From JBFJWU01 sp041623475 [NCBI: bacterium] (GTDB taxonomy: Bacteria > J088): a stretch of 11,594 nucleotides of DNA. A program made the position numbers and the translations under genes. The DNA lies in assembly GCA_041623475.1 (NCBI GenBank), contig JBFJWU010000075.1, positions 1-11,594 on the forward strand, in the 5' to 3' direction. How positions within the stretch are numbered: the first letter of the stretch is position 1; the number at the start of each line of letters is the position of its first letter. This document shows, one piece after another, positions 6,176 to 11,594 of this stretch. The notes beneath the pieces are model-generated. The model was not told the origin of the DNA, ran no database searches, and worked only from the letters and a program-made list of their open reading frames with translations.

Positions 6176-6841
6176 CTAGCGTTTGCGGGCGATCGTCAGC
6201 CCGTCGCCGATTGGCACCATCGACAGGTCAATGCGCTGGTCCGTCAGGCGGGCCCGGTTGAAGCTGCGGATTGCCCGTGTGTCCGTATCCTTGTCATCCG
6301 GATCAACGACCTGGCCGTCCCACAGGACGTTGTCGACAAGGATTACACCACCCGGGCGCACCAGGATTAACAAGCGCTCAAAATAGGGTTCGTAGTTCTG
6401 TTTGTCGGCATCAATAAAGGCCAGGTCCCAGAAATCATGCTGGTCGGTGTCTTCGCACAGCCGGTCCAGCGTTTCCAGTGCCGGGGCAAGCCGCAGGTCA
6501 ATTCGATCGTCGATGTCCAGTTTTTCCCAGTATTTGCGAGCGATATCGGTAAACGGTTTGCTGACGTCGCACGCCAGCAGCCTGCCCCTGGGACCCATGG
6601 CGGTTGCGAGACAGGCGGCACTGTAGCCGGTAAATGTGCCGACCTCAATGGCCCGGGCCGCACCCATGACCTGGGCCAGCAGGGCCATAAACTGCCCTTG
6701 TTCCGGACTGATCTGCATGTTGGCCTCGGGCATCGACGCGGTTTCCTCACGCAAGGCCCTTAATTCCGGTGATTCCCGCAACGATACATCAAGCAGGTAC
6801 TCATAGATCGAGTCATTCAGTTGTATGGTCTGTCCGGACAC
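6176..6841 (-). CDS. Class I SAM-dependent O-methyltransferase (COMT/CCoAOMT type)
   Basis: A 221-residue cytoplasmic methyltransferase of the cation-dependent catechol/caffeoyl-CoA O-methyltransferase family (Methyltransf_3), at the usual length. The SAM-binding motif is E66-V-G-T-F-T-G-Y-S. The acidic strand is AFID144AD146K. D170-N171 follows in LVDNVLWDG. By comparison with COMT, D144, D170 and N171 would hold the divalent metal that orients the substrate hydroxyls. The substrate is not evident. The start is GTG 6841-6839, supported by AGGAGG four bases upstream. The longer in-frame reading to 7261 gives a non-protein-like Arg/Gly/Pro-rich extension and is rejected. It is followed by the diguanylate cyclase. 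A terminator-like hairpin lies 57 bases upstream of the start, so the transcript may be attenuated. Confidence 0.92.
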   Translation of the reverse strand: MSGQTIQLNDSIYEYLLDVSLRESPELRALREETASMPEANMQISPEQGQFMALLAQVMGAARAIEVGTFTGYSAACLATAMGPRGRLLACDVSKPFTDIARKYWEKLDIDDRIDLRLAPALETLDRLCEDTDQHDFWDLAFIDADKQNYEPYFERLLILVRPGGVILVDNVLWDGQVVDPDDKDTDTRAIRSFNRARLTDQRIDLSMVPIGDGLTIARKR

Positions 6842-6845
6842 GGAC

Positions 6846-6851
6846 CCTCCT
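6846..6851 (-). promoter_or_regulatory. Ribosome-binding site fixing the GTG start of the O-methyltransferase
   Basis: On the minus strand AGGAGG precedes GTG 6841-6839 with a four-base gap. It is a full match to the anti-Shine-Dalgarno core, and it is the reason for preferring this GTG over the longer in-frame readings that start far upstream. Confidence 0.8.
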
Positions 6852-6894
6852 GACCAGGGCGTCCTGCAGTTGTCAAGTGTAATCAGTAGATCAC

Positions 6895-6924
6895 GAAAAC
6901 GGCGGCCCCCGCAGGGGCCGCCGT
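6895..6924 (-). terminator. Intrinsic terminator or attenuator upstream of the O-methyltransferase
   Basis: ACGGCGGCCCC (6899-6909) and GGGGCCGCCGT (6914-6924) form a perfect 11-bp, very GC-rich stem with a four-base loop (6910-6913). On the minus strand the stem is followed by a short run of T (TTTTC). The plus side has no T-run, so the hairpin is oriented for minus-strand transcripts. No minus-strand gene lies between it and the oligopeptidase start, and the methyltransferase start is 57 bases downstream. It may act as an attenuator in the methyltransferase leader or end a small RNA. Confidence 0.65.
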
Positions 6925-6965
6925 ACAGCAATCGGCGGAACAGGCGGCCAGCGCCAGGCCAGCCG

Positions 6966-7004
6966 CGACAACCGGGCCTCTCCGTCCGCGGTAGCAGGTT
7001 GTCG
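6966..7004. repeat. 8-bp inverted repeat in the O-methyltransferase leader region
   Basis: CGACAACC (6966-6973) is exactly complementary to GGTTGTCG (6997-7004), with 23 bases between. The loop can itself fold a small CCG/CGG hairpin. It lies about 40 bases upstream, in the minus direction, of the terminator hairpin, so a minus-strand transcript would carry two consecutive stem-loops. It could also be a protein-binding site on DNA. Function is unknown. Confidence 0.5.
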
Positions 7005-7072
7005 ATATCCGATGGCTCGGGCGCGTTTTCCAGCGCCTTTATCCAGTTTGAACCGTGGCGGTCGACAGAATC

Positions 7073-7088
7073 TGTGATGCAGGTCACA
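7073..7088. promoter_or_regulatory. CRP-type operator, perfect TGTGA-N6-TCACA
   Basis: TGTGA (7073-7077), six bases, then TCACA (7084-7088) reproduces both half-sites of the cAMP receptor protein consensus without mismatch. Its centre is 7080.5. A weak -10-like TATCAT at 7138-7143, without a -35, would start transcription near 7150. That puts the box at about -70, close to a known class I activating position and compatible with control of oligopeptidase A. It could instead act on the divergent methyltransferase side. Other CRP/FNR-family members with similar sites cannot be excluded. Confidence 0.6.
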
Positions 7089-7178
7089 TGGGCAACGGTT
7101 ACCGTAACGGGACCGGCGCGTTTGCGACCGCCATTGTTATCATGACGGGACTTCCCGGGTTTTGGACGGAATCGCACC

Positions 7179-9257
7179 ATGTCAGCAATCGACAACATGG
7201 ACAATCCACTGCTGGATCGTTCGCCCTGTATCGCGTTTGACCGGATCGCCGCCGAGCACATTGAACCCGCCGTGGATCATTTGTTAGCTGACGCAGCGGA
7301 GCGGCTGGAGACGCTGTTGCGGCAGGACGCGGACCGTGGATTTGACAATACGATCCTGACGCTTGATGGCCTGACCGAAGACCTGGACCGGGTGGTAGGT
7401 GTCGTTGGACACCTGGAGGCAGTTTCGACGACGCCAGAGGTGCGGGCTGCGTACAACCGAATCCTCCCCAAAGTCAGTGATTTCCACAGCAGTCTGGTGT
7501 TGAACCCGTCGCTGTGGACCGCTGTCAAAACCGCCGCCGAAGATACCGATCGCGACCAGTTGTCCCCGGACCAGTCGCGGTACCTGGATCAGACAGTGCG
7601 AGCATTTCGCCGTGCCGGCGCGGACCTGGATGAACCGGGTCGCCAGCGGATGCAAGAGATCAATCGCGAGTTGTCCGAGCTGACATCGCGTTTTTCCCAG
7701 AATGTCCTGGATGCCCGGGCGGCGTGGACCATGGATATTGATCGGCAGGAGGACCTGGCGGGACTGCCGCAATCGACGGTCGATATCGCCCGGTCCCAGG
7801 CCGAAGCTGATGGTGCGGGCGGATGGCGATTGACCCTGCAGGCACCGTGCCTGATCGCAGTACTGACGTATTGCGACAACCGGGACCTGCGCGAAACGCT
7901 GTACCGCGCCAACTCTACCCTGGCCGTTGATGGCGAGCTGGATAACCGCAAGCTGATTCCCCGGATCCTGTCGTTGCGCCAGGAAAAGGCGCAACTGGCT
8001 GGATACGACGATTTTCCTGATTACGTTGCGGCAGAACGGATGGCCCGCAACGGTGATACGATCCTCAGTTTTCTCCGCGACCTGGAGGAACGGTCCCGAC
8101 CCTGGTTTAAACAGGAGCAGCAGGAGCTCGCCGAATTTGTTGCCGGGCTGGACGACGGTCCGGACGAACTGCGACCCTGGGATCTGGCCTATTATTCGGA
8201 AAAACTCCGACGACAACGTTATGACCTGGATGCCGAGGAACTGCGTGGGTACTTTGCCCTGCCAGCGGTGCTGGATGGGCTGTTCGAATTGGTCGAACGG
8301 TTATTCGGCATTGTTGTCCAGGCGTTTGAAACAGACGATCAGGCGCGCCCATCGACATGGGATCCGGATGTCCAGGTCTTTTCGATCACTGATGTTGACG
8401 GCACCCGGCTGGGCCATTTTTATGCTGACTTTTTTCCCCGGGCGAACAAGCGTGGCGGTGCGTGGATGAATTCGTTTGTCACCGGTGGTCCCGGCCCGGA
8501 TGGTTTCCGGCCGCATGTGGGCCTGATCTGCGCCAACGCGACACCGGCATCTGGCGGCCGCCCGTCGTTATTGACCCACGAGGAAGTGCAGACGGTTTTC
8601 CACGAGTTCGGGCATTTGCTGCATCACATGCTCAGCAAGGTCCAGATCCGGTCCCAGGCCGGTACCCATGTGGCCTGGGATTTTGTCGAACTGCCATCCC
8701 AGATCATGGAAAACTGGTGCTGGAACCGGGATGCCCTGGATCTGTTTGCCCGGCATTATGAAACCGGTGAGCCGATCCCCGACGATCTGTTTGGAGCGAT
8801 GCTGGCGGCGAGAAATTTCCGTACCGCCCACGCGATGATGCGCCAATTGGGCTTTGCCAACCTCGACATGGCGTTGCACAGTTCGTTTCCCGAACACGAG
8901 ACCGATGTGGCTCGCTGGGCCCGCGAGATCCTGCAGGAATACGTGCCGACACCGCTGCCCGACAATTACGCGATGGTGTGCGGTTTCGGCCATTTGTTTT
9001 CGGGGACGGTCGGCTATGCGTCTGGATATTACTCGTACAAGTGGGCGGAAGTCCTGGATGCGGATGCCTTCAGCCGGTTCGAGCAGGCTGGTATTTTTGA
9101 CCGTGAGACAGGTCGCGAGTTCGTCGACAAGATCCTCTCGCGGGGTGACAGCCGGGATCCGCTGGACCTGTTTCGGGATTTCATGGGGCGCGACCCGGAT
9201 CCCGAGGCCCTGCTGCGGCGGTCGGGCATGGCGGACGCACCAGCTGTCCGTTCGTGA
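7179..9257 (+). CDS. prlC: Oligopeptidase A, M3-family zinc metallopeptidase
   Basis: A 692-residue cytoplasmic zinc peptidase that cleaves short peptides, including signal-peptide remnants in E. coli (OpdA/PrlC, 680 residues). The zinc site is complete: H475-E-F-G-H479 with the third ligand E504 in FVELPSQ, 29 residues after H475 as in thimet oligopeptidase. The C-terminal substrate-binding block HLFSGTVGYASGYYSYKWAE carries the expected Tyr/Gly-rich residues. Resemblance to E. coli OpdA extends along the protein, for example NVLDA, LAYYSEK, ENWCW and AGIFDRETG, and separates it from dipeptidyl carboxypeptidase. ATG 7179 is used, but ATG 7197 aligns better with the E. coli start (MDNPLL against MTNPLL); neither has a strong ribosome-binding site. 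The oxidoreductase follows after 29 bases, suggesting an operon. A CRP-type box lies 91 bases upstream. Confidence 0.95.
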   Translation: MSAIDNMDNPLLDRSPCIAFDRIAAEHIEPAVDHLLADAAERLETLLRQDADRGFDNTILTLDGLTEDLDRVVGVVGHLEAVSTTPEVRAAYNRILPKVSDFHSSLVLNPSLWTAVKTAAEDTDRDQLSPDQSRYLDQTVRAFRRAGADLDEPGRQRMQEINRELSELTSRFSQNVLDARAAWTMDIDRQEDLAGLPQSTVDIARSQAEADGAGGWRLTLQAPCLIAVLTYCDNRDLRETLYRANSTLAVDGELDNRKLIPRILSLRQEKAQLAGYDDFPDYVAAERMARNGDTILSFLRDLEERSRPWFKQEQQELAEFVAGLDDGPDELRPWDLAYYSEKLRRQRYDLDAEELRGYFALPAVLDGLFELVERLFGIVVQAFETDDQARPSTWDPDVQVFSITDVDGTRLGHFYADFFPRANKRGGAWMNSFVTGGPGPDGFRPHVGLICANATPASGGRPSLLTHEEVQTVFHEFGHLLHHMLSKVQIRSQAGTHVAWDFVELPSQIMENWCWNRDALDLFARHYETGEPIPDDLFGAMLAARNFRTAHAMMRQLGFANLDMALHSSFPEHETDVARWAREILQEYVPTPLPDNYAMVCGFGHLFSGTVGYASGYYSYKWAEVLDADAFSRFEQAGIFDRETGREFVDKILSRGDSRDPLDLFRDFMGRDPDPEALLRRSGMADAPAVRS

Positions 9258-9286
9258 TGGCGACGGGGGAAACGCCAGGCGGACAC

Positions 9287-10477
9287 ATGACCGATGCCTG
9301 GACGCCGTATCGCCTGAACCAGTTGGAACTGCGAAACCGCTTCATCAAGACGGCAACCTACGAAGGGATGTGTCCGGATGGCGTGCCGTCGGACCAGTTG
9401 GTTGAACATCATCGGCGGATCGCCCAGGGTGGGGTCGGCATGACGACCGTGGCGTATTGCAGCGTCAATGCCGATGGCCGGACGTTTGCCGAGCAGATGT
9501 ACATGCGGCCAGACGTACTGCCGGCGTTGCAGCGCGTGACCGATGCTGTCCACAGCGAAGGCGCGGCCGCCAGTATCCAGCTGGGGCATTGTGGCTATTT
9601 CAGCAAAAACAAACAGGTCAGTCGTCGTCGCCCGCTGGGCCCGTCGCGACGCCTGAACGAGTATGGCCTGATGAAGGGGCTGTTTTTTTCGCGGGCGATG
9701 ACCCACGATGAGATTCGCCAGACCGCCGACGATTATGCCCAGGCTGCGGCCCACGCCGTTGAGGCCGGCTTTGATGCGGTCGAGCTGCATCTGGGCCACG
9801 GATACCTGCTCAGTCAGTTCCTGAGTCCGTGGAGCAACCGGCGTTCGGACGAGTACGGGGGCTCGCTGGAAAACCGGATGCGGTTTCCGCTGCTGGTCGT
9901 TGACCAGGTGCGCGCCGCCGTGGGCCCGAACTTCCCGATCCTTTGCAAGGTGAACACCAGTGACGGCTTTGACGGCGGCCTGGAAATTCATGAGTCGGTA
10001 CAGGTCGCCAAGGCGCTCGAAGCAGCCAGTGTCGATGCGCTGGTGCTCAGCGGCGGCTTTACCAGCCGGACACCACTGTTCCTGCTGCGCGGTGGCCGTC
10101 CATTGTGGGAGATGATCAAAGTCGAAGAAAACTGGTTGCAAAAAATCGGCATGATGCTGTTTGGCAATTTGATCATCCGCAAGTACCCGTTTTCGGAAAA
10201 CTTCTTCCAGGATGACGCGGCCGCGATCCGCCAGGCGGTAGAAATGCCGTTGGTATTGCTGGGTGGCGTGTCGTCGGCGGATGGTGTGCAGCGGGCCTTG
10301 GACGGCGGCTTTCCGCTGATGGCAATGGGCCGGTCACTGATCCATGATCCGGACTTTGTCCAGAAATTGCGCGACGGGCAGGTAGCTCGATCCGGATGCA
10401 TCCATTGCAATCGCTGCATCGCCGAGATGGACCGCAATGGTGTCCGTTGCGTCATCGCGGGGGGCTATGGCGCCTGA
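9287..10477 (+). CDS. Old yellow enzyme-type NADH:flavin oxidoreductase
   Basis: A 396-residue FMN-dependent TIM-barrel ene-reductase of the old yellow enzyme/2,4-dienoyl-CoA reductase N-terminal family. Visible marks are H168-L-G-H171-G-Y-L-L, QFLSPWSNRRSDEYGGSLENR, and the phosphate-gripping GGV...GRSLIHDP end. The substrate-binding His pair is present as HxxH. The C-terminus adds a cysteine cluster, C371-x2-C374-x2-C377-x10-C388. Dienoyl-CoA reductases have a similar cluster (C-x2-C-x3-C-x11-C) binding 4Fe-4S, but they continue into a second FAD/NAD domain, which is absent here. Physiological substrate unknown. I start at ATG 9287, with AGGCGG four bases upstream. GTG 9254 or ATG 9257 would overlap the peptidase stop but lack a ribosome-binding site. 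Confidence 0.9.
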   Translation: MTDAWTPYRLNQLELRNRFIKTATYEGMCPDGVPSDQLVEHHRRIAQGGVGMTTVAYCSVNADGRTFAEQMYMRPDVLPALQRVTDAVHSEGAAASIQLGHCGYFSKNKQVSRRRPLGPSRRLNEYGLMKGLFFSRAMTHDEIRQTADDYAQAAAHAVEAGFDAVELHLGHGYLLSQFLSPWSNRRSDEYGGSLENRMRFPLLVVDQVRAAVGPNFPILCKVNTSDGFDGGLEIHESVQVAKALEAASVDALVLSGGFTSRTPLFLLRGGRPLWEMIKVEENWLQKIGMMLFGNLIIRKYPFSENFFQDDAAAIRQAVEMPLVLLGGVSSADGVQRALDGGFPLMAMGRSLIHDPDFVQKLRDGQVARSGCIHCNRCIAEMDRNGVRCVIAGGYGA

Positions 10478-10543
10478 TGAGCCTGGACCCGGCATGGGCG
10501 ACGTCGTTGCCGGGCAAATCCCGCGGGACTTCGAGATTCCGAT

Positions 10544-11594
10544 TTGTTGCTGATTTCTGCTGACGTCCTGTTCTGGATCCATATTGTCCTGCTGGTCGCA
10601 GCCGTACCCAGCGTCTACCTGCTAATGGATGAGTCATTTGATGGCACCGCGGTCCGCCGGTTTGCGCGGGCCTGGGTCATCGTTGCCGCCGCAGCGTGGC
10701 TTAATTTCGGCAGCTTCCATGGCGGGCGGTTCAGTCACGCCTGGGAGGCGTACCATCATTTCCTGGGGGCCCGGTATTTTTCTGAACTGGGCTATGACGG
10801 AATCTATGTGGCGTCGCACCAGGCACAAAAGGAAATGAAACCGTTCCTGCATCAGGCGATCTATGTCCGGGACCTGCGGTCCAACCAGGTCGGCCCGGTT
10901 TACCTGATGCGGGACCACATCCAGGATGTCAAATCGCGGTTTACGCCGGAACGCTGGCGGTCTTTCAGCCAGGACAATATCTACTTCGTTGATTCGGTTT
11001 CGACCGAATATCTGCGCAAAATGCGCCTGGATCACGGTAATAATGCGTCGCCAGCGTGGATGTTCCTTGCGCGCGCGCTGGCAGCGTGGTTGCCGGCCAG
11101 TGACGCCGCCCTGGCCTACGTGGGGGCGCTGGACCTGGTCCTGCTGGCCATTCTGTTCGGGTTTATCTGGTCCACGTTTGGTTGGCGGTTCGGGTCGGTC
11201 GCCGCCATCCTCTTTGGACTGGGTTATCCATGGTCGTTTTTCTGGATCGGTGGCGCGTTCCTGCGCCTGGACTGGTTCGTTGCGCTGGGCATGGCCGTCT
11301 GTATGATCCGCCGGGAAAACTGGCACTGGGCCGGGGCGTTCCTGGGGGCATCGATCTGCCTGCGCCTGTTTCCGCTGGTGTTTATCGGCCCGATCGCCCT
11401 GGTGGCGATCCGTCACATCGTCCAGAAACAGGACCTCAGTTGGGCCCGACAGTTTGGTCGGGGCCTGGGATGGGCGCTGGTCATCGGATTTGTCGCCGGC
11501 AGTCTGGCGGGACGGGGACCGGGTGCCTGGCTGGAATGGCTGCAGAACATCACCCTGCACGGCAGTTCGTGGCTGACCAACAATGTCGGCGTGC
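10544..11594 (+). CDS. Polytopic membrane protein, GT87-like glycosyltransferase (5' part)
   Basis: The frame is open from 10481 to the window end with no stop. At least 350 residues are encoded and the 3' end is missing. The pattern is one N-terminal helix (about 9-28), a second helix (42-56), and a large loop of about 110 residues starting HGGRFSHAWEAYHHFLGARY. Some six further helices follow, from about residue 170 on. A loop with an aromatic/His-rich WExYHxxLGxxYF segment after the first helices resembles GT87/GT-C membrane mannosyltransferases using polyprenyl-phosphate sugars. This family call is an inference. No ATG precedes the first helix. TTG 10544 (or TTG 10547) with GAGA about seven bases upstream is the best start, and ATG 10625 would lose the first helix. 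It follows the oxidoreductase by 66 bases and may be in its operon. Confidence 0.7.
   Translation, partial: MLLISADVLFWIHIVLLVAAVPSVYLLMDESFDGTAVRRFARAWVIVAAAAWLNFGSFHGGRFSHAWEAYHHFLGARYFSELGYDGIYVASHQAQKEMKPFLHQAIYVRDLRSNQVGPVYLMRDHIQDVKSRFTPERWRSFSQDNIYFVDSVSTEYLRKMRLDHGNNASPAWMFLARALAAWLPASDAALAYVGALDLVLLAILFGFIWSTFGWRFGSVAAILFGLGYPWSFFWIGGAFLRLDWFVALGMAVCMIRRENWHWAGAFLGASICLRLFPLVFIGPIALVAIRHIVQKQDLSWARQFGRGLGWALVIGFVAGSLAGRGPGAWLEWLQNITLHGSSWLTNNVGV

Larger units (their letters stand above)
6842..7178. other. Divergent intergenic region, 337 bases, no convincing gene
   Basis: This lies between the O-methyltransferase (minus) and oligopeptidase A (plus). No reading frame in it looks like protein. 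It holds, from left to right: a strong ribosome-binding site for the methyltransferase, a terminator hairpin pointing minus, a GGCGGCC direct repeat (6901-6907 and 6943-6949), an 8-bp inverted repeat, a perfect CRP-type box, and a weak -10-like element before the oligopeptidase. No tRNA, SRP RNA, tmRNA or recognised riboswitch consensus was found. Confidence 0.7.

Noticed and set aside
6848-6876. TTGACA on the minus strand (6876-6871), a perfect -35 box.
   Set aside because: No -10-like hexamer occurs at 16-18 bases downstream; that position holds the ribosome-binding site, and transcription would start inside or beyond the start codon.
6887-7000. Minus-strand frame reading into an AAGLALAACSADCC stretch, ending in TGA around 6887, like a tiny lipoprotein with a lipobox.
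   Set aside because: After the preceding stop there is no ATG, GTG or TTG before the hydrophobic part, no ribosome-binding site, and the would-be mature part is about 18 residues encoded largely by the terminator hairpin. It is probably a chance product of Ala-coding GC-rich DNA.
7030-7060. GGTTCAAAC on the minus strand, resembling a tRNA T-loop.
   Set aside because: The flanking bases do not pair into a T-stem and no acceptor, D or anticodon arm could be drawn around it.
7098-7108. Small palindrome GTTAC-C-GTAAC near the CRP-type box.
   Set aside because: Only five bases per arm with no extension of symmetry; too short to claim as an operator.
6842-7261. N-terminal extension of the O-methyltransferase frame up to 7261.
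   Set aside because: It would run through the terminator and into the oligopeptidase gene, its translation is Arg/Gly/Pro-rich and unlike protein, and the GTG at 6841 has a full AGGAGG ribosome-binding site.
10634-11560. Long minus-strand open frame of 308 codons opposite the membrane-protein gene.
   Set aside because: Its translation is rich in Arg, Pro, Gln and Asp with no domain pattern, while the plus strand encodes a clear multi-helix membrane protein. It is a shadow frame of GC-rich coding DNA.

Overview
The window comes from a Gram-negative bacterium with GC-rich DNA (estimated by eye at about 60%). The Gram-negative call rests on an intact lpxC, the committing enzyme of lipid A synthesis. 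The cysteine-rich lipoprotein and the character of LpxC hint at a Myxococcota or Bradymonadota-like ('delta') lineage, but this is an impression and the sequence does not fix the taxon. No mobile element, CRISPR array, tRNA or rRNA was found. The gene content looks chromosomal and mostly housekeeping.

Layout. (1) Bases 1-138 hold the 3' end of a plus-strand gene, probably a hot-dog thioesterase. It converges, with 3 bases between the stops, on a minus-strand cluster. (2) Bases 2639 down to 142 hold five tightly packed minus-strand genes, in transcription order: a short-chain dehydrogenase, a small one-helix membrane protein, a cysteine-rich lipoprotein, a YciA-type acyl-CoA thioesterase and a CPBP-type intramembrane protease. 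Neighbours overlap or lie 1 base apart, so they are probably co-transcribed and partly translationally coupled. (3) A 124-base divergent spacer (2640-2763) carries a good sigma70-type promoter for lpxC (2764-3681). lpxC is followed by a secreted protein made of two diverged SRPBCC/START-like repeats (3742-5115). (4) On the minus strand lie a class I O-methyltransferase (6841 down to 6176) and, downstream of it, a response-regulator diguanylate cyclase (6127 down to 5120). The cyclase ends 4 bases from the stop of the SRPBCC gene. (5) The divergent spacer 6842-7178 (337 bases) has no convincing gene but is rich in signals: a perfect TGTGA-N6-TCACA box, an 8-bp inverted repeat, and an 11-bp terminator hairpin facing the O-methyltransferase. 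(6) On the plus strand follow oligopeptidase A (7179-9257), an old-yellow-enzyme oxidoreductase (9287-10477) and the 5' part of a polytopic membrane protein resembling GT87-type glycosyltransferases. That last gene starts with TTG at about 10544 and runs off the window.

How the genes may work together. LpxC, the secreted lipid-pocket repeat protein, the thioesterases, the lipoprotein, the intramembrane protease and the membrane glycosyltransferase-like protein give the region an envelope and acyl-lipid flavour, but no single pathway is demonstrated. The cyclase would make c-di-GMP under phosphorylation control and keeps its product-inhibition site. The CRP-like box suggests cAMP- or FNR-family control of the oligopeptidase, the O-methyltransferase, or both. 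I see no clear new defence or mobile system. The items most worth a second look are the five-gene minus cluster with its two unrecognised envelope proteins, the tandem SRPBCC protein, and the structured, possibly attenuating spacer upstream of the O-methyltransferase.
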